Source: Alphaproteobacteria bacterium (GTDB taxonomy: Bacteria; Pseudomonadota; Alphaproteobacteria; RF32; CAG-239). From it: a stretch of DNA of 64,000 nt. This document shows, in pieces, positions 35,733 through 45,926 of this stretch. Numbering within the stretch: position 1 is the first letter of the stretch; the number at the start of each line of letters is the position of its first letter. A program made the position numbers and the translations under genes. Below the pieces are notes generated by a model, which ran no database searches, was not told the origin of the DNA, and saw nothing but the letters and a program-made list of their open reading frames with translations. Where the stretch lies: NCBI GenBank assembly GCA_015062535.1, contig SUUK01000004.1:62001-126000 (forward strand). Direction: 5' to 3'.

Positions 35733-36448
35733 GAAATAATAATAGAAAATTTGATGAATTAAGAAATATTGAAATCATTCCCAATTACAACCTTTATGCT
35801 GAGGGCTCTTGCTTAATCAAATGTGGTAATACACATGTGTTATGTACTGCCTCTGTTGACGACAAAATTCCAAACTGGCTAAAAGGTGAAGAAAAAGGTT
35901 GGATTACTGCTGAATATGCTTTACTTCCCAGAGCAACACAAACTCGTGTATCAAGAGAAACTCATGGTGTAGGTGGCAGAACTCATGAAATACAAAGACT
36001 TATAGGTAGGTCTTTAAGAGCTATCACAGATTTAAGATTATTAACTGGATTTTCTATTCATATCGATTGCGATGTTATTCAAGCTGATGGGGGAACAAGA
36101 ACAGCTTCAATTACAGGTAGCTATGTTGCTCTTTATCTTGCCTTAGAAAAACTTGTTAAAGAGCAAAAAATCCCTTCAAATCCTATTAGAGAAGCAGTTG
36201 CTGCAATATCTGTTGGTATCTGCAACAATGAGGCTCTTCTTGATTTAGAATATGAGGAAGATTGTCATGCACAAGTTGATGCAAACTTCGTATTAACTGA
36301 AAACGGCAATATTGTTGAAATTCAGGGAACTGCAGAAGAAAAACCTTTTACTCCTGAAGAATATGCAACTTTATTAAAACTTGCTCAAAAAGGAATATCT
36401 GAGTTAATAAACATTCAAAAAGGAGCTATTGAAAATGCAAAAATCTAA
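35729..36448 (+). CDS. rph: Ribonuclease PH
   Basis: A 239-residue phosphorolytic 3' exoribonuclease for tRNA trimming. The conserved GWITAEYALLPRAT, RLIGRSLRA and DCDVIQADGGTRTASI motifs are all present and the length is normal. It has an AAGGAG site, overlaps the aroK stop (ATGA), and overlaps the start of rdgB, forming a tight operon. Confidence 0.95.
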   Translation: MRNNNRKFDELRNIEIIPNYNLYAEGSCLIKCGNTHVLCTASVDDKIPNWLKGEEKGWITAEYALLPRATQTRVSRETHGVGGRTHEIQRLIGRSLRAITDLRLLTGFSIHIDCDVIQADGGTRTASITGSYVALYLALEKLVKEQKIPSNPIREAVAAISVGICNNEALLDLEYEEDCHAQVDANFVLTENGNIVEIQGTAEEKPFTPEEYATLLKLAQKGISELINIQKGAIENAKI

Positions 36449-37040
36449 AAAAATCATATTTGCCAGTCATAATAAAGGAAAAATTTCAGAGATAAAAGAA
36501 ATTCTATACCCATTAGGTATAACTGTTTTATCAGGTGAAGATATAGAAATCCCTGAAGTTGAAGAAACAGGTAAAACCTTTGAAGAAAATGCTTATATTA
36601 AAGCTCTTGCAGCTGCAAAAAAACAAAATCTACCATGTATTGCTGATGATTCCGGTCTATGTGTAGATGCAATTGGTGGTAAGCCTGGTGTTTATACAGC
36701 AAGATATGCCCCAAATCGAAATTTTGAAATGGGTATGGATAAACTATTAAAAGAAATAAAAGAAACTAACTCAAATAATAGAGCAGCGCACTTTGCTTGT
36801 GTAATTGTTCTTGCATATCCTAATGGAAATTTCAAATCTTTTGAAGGTAGAGTTGATGGCTCAATTGCAACTCAAAAAACTGGTAAACTAGGCTTTGGTT
36901 ATGACCCAATTTTTATACCAACAGGTTTTACTCGCTCTTTTGCTGAGTTTGATAGTGATGAAAAAAATAAAATTTCACACAGAGGACGTGCTCTTCAAAA
37001 GTTTATTCAATATCTAACAGAAAATGAAGATGTTTTATGA
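36435..37040 (+). CDS. rdgB: XTP/dITP diphosphatase (RdgB/HAM1)
   Basis: A 201-residue nucleotide-sanitising pyrophosphatase that removes dITP and XTP. Motifs are FASHNKGKISEI at the N-terminus, ADDSGLCVDA and GKLGFGYDPIF. ATG 36435 is chosen because AGGAG at 36421 has proper spacing; an in-frame TTG six bases earlier is too close to it. The stop overlaps addB (ATGA). Confidence 0.93.
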   Translation: MQKSKKIIFASHNKGKISEIKEILYPLGITVLSGEDIEIPEVEETGKTFEENAYIKALAAAKKQNLPCIADDSGLCVDAIGGKPGVYTARYAPNRNFEMGMDKLLKEIKETNSNNRAAHFACVIVLAYPNGNFKSFEGRVDGSIATQKTGKLGFGYDPIFIPTGFTRSFAEFDSDEKNKISHRGRALQKFIQYLTENEDVL

Positions 37041-39949
37041 GTAAAATATTAAAAAATGTTTTTAATATTCCTGGTAGCTGTTCTTTTTGGGACACTATTG
37101 CTGAGATTTATATAGATAAATTCAAAGATAAAAAATTTGAGCTTGGCTCCGTTTTATTTATGGTACCAAATCGCAGAGCATGTACAGCTCTTTTGAATGC
37201 ATTTTTAAGATATTTTGGCTTAAAACCTACAATTTTACCACAAATTGTGCCTATAAGCGAAATAGATGATGATGAGATGTTTTTTAGTGCTTTCAATCTA
37301 GAAAATATTTGGCCAGATTTAGATTTATCTATTAGCAAAGAAGAGCGCTTATTTTTATTTGCAAGACTCATAAAGTCAAAACCTAATGACTTTGGAATAA
37401 AACAGCTATCTCCTGCCCAAGCATTAAGTTTAGCTGGTGATTTAGCCTCTTTAATAGATACAGCATATAATCAAGAATTATCTTTTGATAATCTTTATAA
37501 TTTAGTTCCTGAAAAATATGCAACCCACTGGCAAGAAACATTAAAACTACTTAAAATTATTACTCAATATTGGCCTGAAATCCTAAAAGAAAGAAAAGCC
37601 ATAGATACGAGTTTTATGAAAAATTATGTATTATCTAAACAAGCAGATCTTTGGCTTAAAGAAAATACTCAAAAACACATTGTTGTTGCGGGTGTTACAG
37701 CAAGTTTTCCCTCCATTGTAAAAATGATGAAAACAATCCAACAACTTCCCAATGGCAAAATTTATTTTTCGGGAATCGATAAAATTGCTGACGATAAATA
37801 TTGGGATGCCATAGATGAAACCCATCCTCAATATGAATTAAAAGATTTATTAGAAAAATTAGAAATTAATCGTTTTGATACTTTAGATATCAAAGAAGAA
37901 ATAAACAAAGACAGAGAACAACTAGTATCGGAGATAATGCGTCCTGCGATTGTTTCTGATGTTTGGAGAAATATTTATAACAAATTTAATCTACCAAATG
38001 CAATCAATGGAATCGAAACCATTACATTAAAAACTCAACAAGAAGAAGCTTTAGCAATTGCTCTTAAAATGAGAGAAACATTAAATTATCCAGAAAAAAC
38101 AGCAGCTCTTGTAACATATGATAGAGCTCTTGCAAGACGTGTATCTAATGAATTAAAAAGATTTGGGATTATTGTTGATGATTCTGCTGGCATTCCTTTT
38201 AGTCTATGTCCTAGTGGTGTGTTTTTACGACTTATTGCAGAAGCCTCTTTAGATTTATATTCTAAAGCAAGAATCCTAGATTTATTAAAACATCCTTTAA
38301 CACTATTAAAAAATAACCCCAATGATTTTAGAAAAAAAGTATATGATTTAGAGTTATGTTTAAGACAAAAAAATGCTAAACCAATTATAGATAATGACCA
38401 ATATCCTTTTTATAATAATCTCATCGAACATTTAGAAGAATTTTCTAAAATTTTAGAAAATCCTAAAATTGATTTTAGTGAAACATTAAAGTTACATATT
38501 TCAATTGCAGAAAAAATTGCAAGTTCCGACACCATAGATGGTAAAAACTTTATATGGAGAGGTGATGAAGGAAAAATTGGGGTAAAATTTATCTCTAAGA
38601 TGCTTGAATATAGCTCTTTAATTGGAGAGATTGATGGTAAAGACTATCTTCCTATGCTTTGCCAACTTATGAGTAATGAAACAGTTAGAACAAATCATGG
38701 CACACATCCTAGATTAAGTATTTTAGGTCCTATTGAAGCTCATTTACAGCATTTTGATTGTATTATTATCGGCGAGGTTAATGAAGGAATTTGGCCAAAG
38801 ATACCTGATGCAGATATGTGGATGTCACGACCGATGATGAAAGATTTTGGATTTTCACTTCCTGAAAAAAACATTGGCATTTTGGGCGCAATATTTGCAA
38901 ACTTTTTAAAAACTAAAAATGTTATTCTTACAAGAGCTGAGAGAATTGGAGAATCGCCTGTTCAAAAATCTAGGTGGTGGCTTCGCATAGAAACAGTACT
39001 TAAAGCTCTAAATATGAGTATCAATGATATAGAAAATAAGTTCTTTCCAATTATTGCCAATAAAATTGATACTCCTTTGTCATATACACCAATAAAAGCT
39101 CCTGCTCCAACACCTATTGCAAAGTCAAGACCTCGAAAACTTTCTGCAAGCGGTGTTGATTTGCTTATAAATGACCCTTATAGCGCTTATGCCAAATATA
39201 TCTTAAAATTATACCCATTAGATGATTTAGATAAAAAACCAGACCAACGAGATTATGGTACGCTAATTCATGGAATCGTTGAAGAGTTCAATAATACGTA
39301 TAATTCTAAACTTCCAAATAATCCTTTAGAAAAAATAATAGAAATAGGCACAAAGCATTTTGAAAAAATAAATCTAGATAAAGACATAAAAGCCTTTTGG
39401 TATCCTAAATTTCTAACCACCGCAGAATGGATTATTGAGCAAGAATTAGAATACAGAAAAGATGTAAAAAAAGTTCATAATGAAATCGAAGGAAAAATAG
39501 AATATAATATTCAAGGTGGACCTTTCGTCTTTACTGCAAAAGCAGATAGAATCGACGAGCTTACTGACAACACAATAAACATTCTAGATTACAAAACAGG
39601 AAGCATCCCAACAAAAGCACAAATTCATTCAGGACACGCTATTCAGTTACTTCTAGAAGGGCTTATTGCTAGAAAAAAAGCATATCTACTATCATCTACA
39701 GGAAAAGTATCTAGCCTTATATATTGGAGATTAGGTAAAGAAAAATTAGAAATAAATGAAGACATTGATGATCTATTAGATAAAACAGAAGAATACTTAG
39801 TTAAATTAATGAATACTTTTGATTTTGAAACGACACCATATCATTCTAGACCAACTCCAAAATACATCCCAAAAAACAAAGATTATGAACATTTGGCTAG
39901 AATAAAAGAGTGGTCAGTACAAGAAGATGGAGAAAATAGTGATGAATAA
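37037..39949 (+). CDS. addB: AddB, double-strand-break repair helicase-nuclease subunit
   Basis: A 970-residue AddB subunit of the alphaproteobacterial AddAB type. The N-terminal part is an inactivated UvrD-like region, with VPNRRACTALLNAFLRY near residue 45. The C-terminal PD-(D/E)XK nuclease domain has ADRIDE, ILDYKTGSIP and QLLLEG near residues 830-880. With AddA it processes DNA ends for RecA. It overlaps rdgB upstream and addA downstream. Confidence 0.92.
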   Translation: MSKILKNVFNIPGSCSFWDTIAEIYIDKFKDKKFELGSVLFMVPNRRACTALLNAFLRYFGLKPTILPQIVPISEIDDDEMFFSAFNLENIWPDLDLSISKEERLFLFARLIKSKPNDFGIKQLSPAQALSLAGDLASLIDTAYNQELSFDNLYNLVPEKYATHWQETLKLLKIITQYWPEILKERKAIDTSFMKNYVLSKQADLWLKENTQKHIVVAGVTASFPSIVKMMKTIQQLPNGKIYFSGIDKIADDKYWDAIDETHPQYELKDLLEKLEINRFDTLDIKEEINKDREQLVSEIMRPAIVSDVWRNIYNKFNLPNAINGIETITLKTQQEEALAIALKMRETLNYPEKTAALVTYDRALARRVSNELKRFGIIVDDSAGIPFSLCPSGVFLRLIAEASLDLYSKARILDLLKHPLTLLKNNPNDFRKKVYDLELCLRQKNAKPIIDNDQYPFYNNLIEHLEEFSKILENPKIDFSETLKLHISIAEKIASSDTIDGKNFIWRGDEGKIGVKFISKMLEYSSLIGEIDGKDYLPMLCQLMSNETVRTNHGTHPRLSILGPIEAHLQHFDCIIIGEVNEGIWPKIPDADMWMSRPMMKDFGFSLPEKNIGILGAIFANFLKTKNVILTRAERIGESPVQKSRWWLRIETVLKALNMSINDIENKFFPIIANKIDTPLSYTPIKAPAPTPIAKSRPRKLSASGVDLLINDPYSAYAKYILKLYPLDDLDKKPDQRDYGTLIHGIVEEFNNTYNSKLPNNPLEKIIEIGTKHFEKINLDKDIKAFWYPKFLTTAEWIIEQELEYRKDVKKVHNEIEGKIEYNIQGGPFVFTAKADRIDELTDNTINILDYKTGSIPTKAQIHSGHAIQLLLEGLIARKKAYLLSSTGKVSSLIYWRLGKEKLEINEDIDDLLDKTEEYLVKLMNTFDFETTPYHSRPTPKYIPKNKDYEHLARIKEWSVQEDGENSDE

Positions 39950-42900
39950 ATACGAACTAGAAAAAAAACATTTATCTTCTATTGCCTCATCTCAACAAAT
40001 ATCTGCAGCAAACCCTGATGCTTCTGTTTGGGTAGAAGCGTCTGCTGGAACAGGAAAAACAAAAGTATTATCTGATAGAGTTTTAAGATTATTACTAAAT
40101 GATGTTCAACCTTCAAAAATTTTATGTTTAACCTATACAAAAGCTGCCGCAGTAGAAATGAATGAGCGAATCGCTAAAAGATTAAGCTCTTGGGTTATAA
40201 TTGATGAAACAGAACTATACAAAGAACTGTCGGGTTTATTTGGAGATGATTTTAACAAGTGCGATAAAAATGAAATAATAAAAAAAGCAAGAACGCTCTT
40301 TGCTCAGATTTTAGACGCTCCAGGAGGCATGAGAATCCAGACAATTCATAGTTTTTGCCAAGATATATTAAAGCGCTTTCCCTTAGAAGCAAATGTTTCC
40401 CCTTATTTTGAAATTTTAGATGATAGAAGTAGTAAAAACATATTACAAAAAATTCAATCAGATTTATTAAAATCTATAGATAATGATAAAAATTTAATTC
40501 TAGCTCAAGATGTAGCTTTTCTTGTAAAGTCTGTTAGTGAATTTAAATTTCCTGAAGTAATGAATATGATCACAGGAAATAGAAATAAAATTGATATATT
40601 ATTAAAGCAATATGCCGATATATCCCTTATAACTAAAGAACTTGAAAAAAGACTTAAAGTTTCTGTAGATTTGTCTCCAATTGAGGTTAAAGAAGATTTA
40701 TTTGATAAAATTGATAAGAAAACCTTTAAGCTTTGTATGGAAGCATTTTTCAAAGGAGGAAAAGAAGATAATAAAAGAGCATTGTCTTTTGCTTTAATTA
40801 GTCAGAATAATTTTAATATAGAATATTATGAAGAATATAAAAATGTTTTTCTAACAAAAGAAGGAGGGAAACGTGCAAATCTTGCTAGAAAAGATGCTAT
40901 AAAACATTTTCCTGATATTTTAGAGGTTATGAAAAAAGAACAAGATAGAGTTTTTGAGGTTGAAAACACCTTAAAATCTATAAATGTTTTACATTCAACT
41001 TTGGCTATTTTAAGAATATCAAAAAACATTATTGATGCCTATAATGAATACAAAGAACATTTTTGTGTTTTAGACTATGATGACCTTATTTTAAAAACAA
41101 AATATTTACTCGAAAATAAAGATACATCTGACTGGGTTTTGTTTAAATTAGATGGTGGAATCGAGCATATTCTTATTGATGAAGCCCAAGACACTTCACC
41201 AAACCAATGGGCTATTGTTAGAGCTTTAACAGAAGAATTTTTTGCAGGTCTTGGTGCTTATGAAAATCAAAAAAATCGGTCTGTTTTTGTGGTTGGAGAT
41301 AGAAAACAATCAATTTATAGTTTCCAAGGAGCAGACCCTAAAGAATTTGATAAAATGTATAATTATTTTAAGCAAAAATCTGCAGATTTTTTAAAAATTC
41401 ATCTAGATGTATCATTCCGTTCAACTAAAGCTATTATGGATTGTGTAAATACTTTATTTGATACAGATATTGCTAAAAAAGGTGTTATTCCTGATGGAGA
41501 AAAAATCAATCACTGCCCATATAGACTTGGTGATGGAGGTGTCTTTGAAATATCACCAATAGTAAAACAAATTCAAGATGAAGACAATGCTGAGATAAGT
41601 TGGCACATTCCATTAGAGAGAATACAAAAAAGTTCTCCATCAAGCATACTTGCAAAACAAATTGCAAGAAATATAAAAGACATGGTTCAAAACAAAGAAA
41701 TTCTAGCCTCCAAAAACAGACCTATTCAATATGGCGATTTTATGTTTTTAGTTCAACGCAGAAATAGTTTTGTTGAAGAGTTTGTAAGAGCTTGTAAAGA
41801 GATTGGCGTAAATGTGGCAGGTGTAGATAAATTAATCCTTTTAGAACAAATTGCTGCACAAGATTTAATCTCTCTTGCTAAGTTTTTATTATTACCTAGT
41901 GATGATTTATCTTTAGCTGAAGTTTTAAAATCACCAATTTTTGGGTTAACAGATGAAGATTTGTTTGATTTATGTTATAACCGTCAAGGTTCTTTATTTG
42001 AAAATATTGTAAATAATCCTAAATACACATCTATTGTCAATGACTTAAAAAATCTTCTAAATATGACAGGATATTGTCGACCATTCGAGTTATATAATTA
42101 TATTTTAGTAAACATGGAAGGAAGAAAAAAATACATTTCACGCATGGGGCTAGATGTTGTAGACGTTTTAGATGAATTTTTAAATCTTACTATAAATTTT
42201 GAACAAACCAATACTCCTACATTACAAAACTTTATTGATTGGATTAATCAAGACGAGGTTATTGTTAAAAAAGAAATGGAACAAGGCGATAGTAATACTG
42301 TAAAAATAATGACCGTACATGGTTCAAAAGGCTTACAAGCCCCTATCGTTATTTTAGCAGATACCGTTAGGGTAAAAAAGAAACCTCAAAATGCATCATT
42401 TTTATGGGATGACGATTTATTTTATTTTCCTATTTCTTCAAGTGATTATAATGATATTTGTTTAGATATAAATAATTCAATCTGCGAAGATAATATGGAT
42501 GAATATAGACGTTTATTGTATGTTGCCTTAACTAGAGCTGAAGATAGAATTTATATTGCTGGGTATACCAAAGACAAAAACATCAACAGCGAATCGTGGT
42601 ATAGTTTACTAAAAGACAATATTAAATCTAATATTGAACTTTTAGAAAATGATAAGCGTATTGTTTATGAAATAAATCAAGAAAACACTTTTGAAAAAGA
42701 AAATGAAATAATTAAAGATGCTATTGATAAAATTCCTGATTTTTCTTCAATACTTACAGATGCTCCTATTGAAAGTCCTTTAGCTAAACCTTATACCCCT
42801 TCAAAAGATGAAACCCAAAATGATGAAGTAGTATCTTCTCCACTAGAAGATAGTGGTAATTTTTACAAACGAGGAATTGCTATACATAAGCTATTGCAAT

Positions 42901-43316
42901 ACATAACAAATATTGATGAAGCTAATAGATATAATGTATGTTTGTTATTCTTAAAAAAGGAATTGCCAACATTTAGCGATAAAGAGTATGAAGATATCTC
43001 AAAAGAAGTATTAGGTCTTTGCAATAAATATAAAGATATTTTTTCAAGCAACTCTTTATCTGAGGTGCCTATTATTGGTGAAGTAGATGGTAAAATTATA
43101 TCATCAAAAATAGATAGATTAATTATAAAGGATGATGTGGTAATAATTGTTGATTATAAAACCAATAGACCTGCAGCTAAAACATTAGATGATGTTCCTT
43201 TAATATATTTAAAACAATTATCATCTTATAAAAGGTTATTAGAATCTATTTATCCCAATAAAAAGGTTGAAACATACTTATTGTGGACTAATACTTGTAA
43301 TATGATGAAAATATAA
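39942..43316 (+). CDS. addA: AddA, UvrD-like helicase and nuclease subunit
   Basis: A 1124-residue helicase-nuclease. ATG 39942 is preferred (GGAG upstream, overlapping the addB stop); an ATG five codons earlier is possible. Motif I SAGTGKTKVLSDR starts at about 34, motif Ia is TYTKAAAVEMNERI, motif II is DEAQDTSPNQW, motif III VVGDRKQSIYSFQG and motif V TVHGSKGLQAPI. The C-terminal nuclease has EVDGKI and IVDYKTNRP. All motifs look intact. Confidence 0.94.
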   Translation: MNKYELEKKHLSSIASSQQISAANPDASVWVEASAGTGKTKVLSDRVLRLLLNDVQPSKILCLTYTKAAAVEMNERIAKRLSSWVIIDETELYKELSGLFGDDFNKCDKNEIIKKARTLFAQILDAPGGMRIQTIHSFCQDILKRFPLEANVSPYFEILDDRSSKNILQKIQSDLLKSIDNDKNLILAQDVAFLVKSVSEFKFPEVMNMITGNRNKIDILLKQYADISLITKELEKRLKVSVDLSPIEVKEDLFDKIDKKTFKLCMEAFFKGGKEDNKRALSFALISQNNFNIEYYEEYKNVFLTKEGGKRANLARKDAIKHFPDILEVMKKEQDRVFEVENTLKSINVLHSTLAILRISKNIIDAYNEYKEHFCVLDYDDLILKTKYLLENKDTSDWVLFKLDGGIEHILIDEAQDTSPNQWAIVRALTEEFFAGLGAYENQKNRSVFVVGDRKQSIYSFQGADPKEFDKMYNYFKQKSADFLKIHLDVSFRSTKAIMDCVNTLFDTDIAKKGVIPDGEKINHCPYRLGDGGVFEISPIVKQIQDEDNAEISWHIPLERIQKSSPSSILAKQIARNIKDMVQNKEILASKNRPIQYGDFMFLVQRRNSFVEEFVRACKEIGVNVAGVDKLILLEQIAAQDLISLAKFLLLPSDDLSLAEVLKSPIFGLTDEDLFDLCYNRQGSLFENIVNNPKYTSIVNDLKNLLNMTGYCRPFELYNYILVNMEGRKKYISRMGLDVVDVLDEFLNLTINFEQTNTPTLQNFIDWINQDEVIVKKEMEQGDSNTVKIMTVHGSKGLQAPIVILADTVRVKKKPQNASFLWDDDLFYFPISSSDYNDICLDINNSICEDNMDEYRRLLYVALTRAEDRIYIAGYTKDKNINSESWYSLLKDNIKSNIELLENDKRIVYEINQENTFEKENEIIKDAIDKIPDFSSILTDAPIESPLAKPYTPSKDETQNDEVVSSPLEDSGNFYKRGIAIHKLLQYITNIDEANRYNVCLLFLKKELPTFSDKEYEDISKEVLGLCNKYKDIFSSNSLSEVPIIGEVDGKIISSKIDRLIIKDDVVIIVDYKTNRPAAKTLDDVPLIYLKQLSSYKRLLESIYPNKKVETYLLWTNTCNMMKI

Positions 43317-43405
43317 AACTTTGTGATTACAATTAATCAAATCTTTAATAATTAAAATAAGAGATTATATTGTTCTTATACATTTAATAAGAAAGGGGAA
43401 AAGTA

Positions 43406-43720
43406 ATGTTAGCTATTAATGATAGTCAGTTTGATGCTGAAGTTTTAAATTCAAAAGGTTTAGTTTTGGTTGATTTTTGGGCTGAATGGTGTGGTCCTTG
43501 CCGTCAGTTGACACCTATTTTAGAAGAAGTAAATAAACAAATGGGTGATCAAGTAAAAATTTGCAAAATGAATGTAGATGAAGCTCCAAATGTTGCAGCA
43601 TCTTATGAGATTAGAAGTATTCCTACAATGTTTTTATTTAAAGATGGCGAAAAGATTGATACAAAGGTTGGTTTTAATTCTCAATCTTCAATTGAAGAGT
43701 GGTTAAGATCTCACTTATAA
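43406..43720 (+). CDS. trxA: Thioredoxin
   Basis: A 104-residue cytoplasmic thioredoxin. The active site WCGPC is at 28-32 and the cis-Pro is in IRSIPTMFLF. No signal peptide. It has a strong AAAGGGG site and is 89 bases from addA, a linkage often seen in Alphaproteobacteria. An intrinsic terminator follows. Confidence 0.97.
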   Translation: MLAINDSQFDAEVLNSKGLVLVDFWAEWCGPCRQLTPILEEVNKQMGDQVKICKMNVDEAPNVAASYEIRSIPTMFLFKDGEKIDTKVGFNSQSSIEEWLRSHL

Positions 43721-43745
43721 TATTATCTAATCAATTTATTAAATA

Positions 43746-43775
43746 AAAAGCTCACTTAAATAGTGGGCTTTTTTA
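43746..43775 (+). terminator. trxA terminator
   Basis: A 9-bp stem (AAGCTCACT/AGTGGGCTT, one T-G pair) with a five-base loop is followed by a run of T on the plus strand. Confidence 0.88.
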
Positions 43776-43785
43776 TATTCTAACA

Positions 43786-43817
43786 AAAATAAAAGAGGAT
43801 TTCTCCTCTTTTATTTT
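43786..43817. terminator. Bidirectional terminator between trxA and the histidine kinase gene
   Basis: A perfect 14-bp stem (AAAATAAAAGAGGA and its complement) with loop TTTC (43800-43803). The A/T ends give a T tract on either strand, so it can stop the convergent kinase operon as well as read-through from trxA. Confidence 0.85.
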
Positions 43818-43847
43818 GCTCTAAATACATATTTTCTTATGTGAGAA

Positions 43848-45209
43848 TTATAAGGGAATAGAAATGAGAACCCTCAAGCCTCCTAATTTACTATCCATTA
43901 ACTCAATTTTACCACCATGAGATGTAATAATATCTCTTGCAATAGACAAGCCTAGACCTACCCCACCTGTTTCCTTATTTCTAGACTCATCTATACGATA
44001 AAAAGCCTTGAATACCTCTTCTCTTTTTTCTTCAGGAATACCTGGTCCATCATCATCTACGCTTATTTCTAGTTTATTATTATTACTCTCTAATGCAACC
44101 GCTATAGTTTTTCCATAATTAAATGCATTAGATATAATGTTTGTAACAGCTCTTTTTAATGCCTGCTCACGTCCTTGAATTGCACTAACTTGGTCATTTG
44201 TAGAATAGCGTATCATAGCTTTACTGTTACGAAATTTATTGATGATACTTAAGATTAATTCATTCATATCAACGAACGTATTTTTCTCACCACCTTCTCC
44301 AGATACAAAAGCTAAATAACCATCAAGCATTTTTTCCATTTCACCAATATCTTCGATAAATTCTTTATTATCTTCTGTTTCTGGAAGCATTGCTAATTGT
44401 AATTTCATTCTTGTTAAAGGAGTTCTTAAATCGTGAGAAACTCCAGCTAACATTTGAGTTCTTTCAGATATTTGTTTTTGAATACGCTCTTTCATTTTAA
44501 TAAAGGCAATACCTGCTTTTCTTACTTCTGATGAACCATAAGGTTTGAAGGGCGTATTAATTCCTTTACCAAAATCTTCTGCTACTTGGGCAAGTGTTGC
44601 AATTGAGCGAACTTGTATTCTTAAGAACAATGTTGCAACAATAAATAACAACATAGATATACCAATCATCCATGCAACAAATCCAAATATAGATGTACTA
44701 AAAATATTTTTTGTTGATGCGGTAAAACGATATAAACCTTGAGATGTTTCAACTAGCACAACAACATCATCTCTTCCATTTGCCAAATAAACGCTAGTCA
44801 TTGCATTTGGGAATTTTTCATGTAATGAATACTCTAAAAATCCTGTTACAATTTTATAGTCTTTTCCATAGTGAGTATTGGTTTTCACAGATAATTTATT
44901 TTCCTCTGTTACCTTTTCCATCTTTATTTTATAATTATTTTTATATAATTCTTCAATTTCAGGCAATAATACTGGATTTGTTTCAACAATTTCGATAGCT
45001 GACGCAATATTGTTTGATAGATTATCAGATAATCTTTTTCCAACTTTTTCCCAGTTACCATTTAAAAATGCAACGACTACTGCAACTTGCAAAGAAATTA
45101 GCGGAATAAAAATAAGCAACATTGTTCTAAAAAACAATGTATTTGGAAGCATTTTTAATTTCATATATTGAATTAGTTTTTCTATTTTTGATGGAAATGT
45201 TATATGCAT
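43848..45209 (-). CDS. EnvZ-like sensor histidine kinase
   Basis: A 453-residue membrane sensor kinase. Two transmembrane helices (about 28-48 and 172-195) enclose a periplasmic sensor region, and a HAMP segment follows. The phospho-accepting His259 is in GVSHDLRTPLTRMK; then come NIISNAFNYG (N box), DDGPGIP (G1) and GGVGLGLSIA (G2). It is the last gene of the operon, 12 bases after its response regulator, and a GGAG site precedes the ATG. EnvZ-type kinases report osmotic or envelope stress; the signal here is unknown. Confidence 0.92.
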   Translation of the reverse strand: MHITFPSKIEKLIQYMKLKMLPNTLFFRTMLLIFIPLISLQVAVVVAFLNGNWEKVGKRLSDNLSNNIASAIEIVETNPVLLPEIEELYKNNYKIKMEKVTEENKLSVKTNTHYGKDYKIVTGFLEYSLHEKFPNAMTSVYLANGRDDVVVLVETSQGLYRFTASTKNIFSTSIFGFVAWMIGISMLLFIVATLFLRIQVRSIATLAQVAEDFGKGINTPFKPYGSSEVRKAGIAFIKMKERIQKQISERTQMLAGVSHDLRTPLTRMKLQLAMLPETEDNKEFIEDIGEMEKMLDGYLAFVSGEGGEKNTFVDMNELILSIINKFRNSKAMIRYSTNDQVSAIQGREQALKRAVTNIISNAFNYGKTIAVALESNNNKLEISVDDDGPGIPEEKREEVFKAFYRIDESRNKETGGVGLGLSIARDIITSHGGKIELMDSKLGGLRVLISIPL

Positions 45210-45221
45210 TATTATCTCCTT

Positions 45222-45911
45222 TTATTCAGAAATTAACATATACCCTTTACCTCTAATAGTTTGTAAATATCGAGGATTTTTGGTATCAGTTTCAATTTTT
45301 TTTCTAAGCCTTGTTATCTGAACATCTACTGTTCGAAGATTTTCAGTTACACCAAGAACTTCTGCTAGTTCATCTCGCGTATGAACTTCACCAACTCTTT
45401 TACCTAAAAAATTTAAAAGCATTCTTTCTACAGGGGTTATATGAATAACTTTACCATCTTTTGTAGAAAGCTCCCCCTTGTTTAAATCATAGTAAATATT
45501 ATTGAAAATTAATCTTGCTAATTGCTCTTTAGTATTTAGAGCTCTTTTTAAAATATTATTTATTCTTAAAACCAATTCTTTGGGCTCAAATGGTTTGGGC
45601 ACATAATCATCTGCACCTGTTTCTAAACCGGTTATTCTATCTTGAGCCTCCCCCATTGCTGTTAATAAAATAACTGGTATTTGATTGTTATCTTTTCTAA
45701 TTTTTTTTAAAAATTCTATTCCTGTCATATTGGGCATCATAACGTCGACAATCATTATATCAACCTTATATACATCCAAAAACAGTAAAGCATCATTTGC
45801 ATCTTTTGCTGCAGAAACTAAAAATCCTTGCTCTCTTAAATAACGTTGCAAGAGACTACGCAAACGAGTATCATCATCAACGACTAAGATATGTTTTTGT
45901 GTCTCTTGCAT
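45222..45911 (-). CDS. ompR: OmpR-family response regulator
   Basis: A 229-residue response regulator. The receiver domain (1-118) has acidic residues VDDD at 11-14, phospho-acceptor Asp56 in MIVDVMMPN and the KPF motif; the winged-helix DNA-binding domain has VDVQITRLRKKIE. Close in style to OmpR (LRSLLQRYLREQGF). It is paired with the kinase downstream and lies 15 bases after pgsA. Confidence 0.92.
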   Translation of the reverse strand: MQETQKHILVVDDDTRLRSLLQRYLREQGFLVSAAKDANDALLFLDVYKVDIMIVDVMMPNMTGIEFLKKIRKDNNQIPVILLTAMGEAQDRITGLETGADDYVPKPFEPKELVLRINNILKRALNTKEQLARLIFNNIYYDLNKGELSTKDGKVIHITPVERMLLNFLGKRVGEVHTRDELAEVLGVTENLRTVDVQITRLRKKIETDTKNPRYLQTIRGKGYMLISE

Positions 45912-45926
45912 TTATTTTCTCTATTA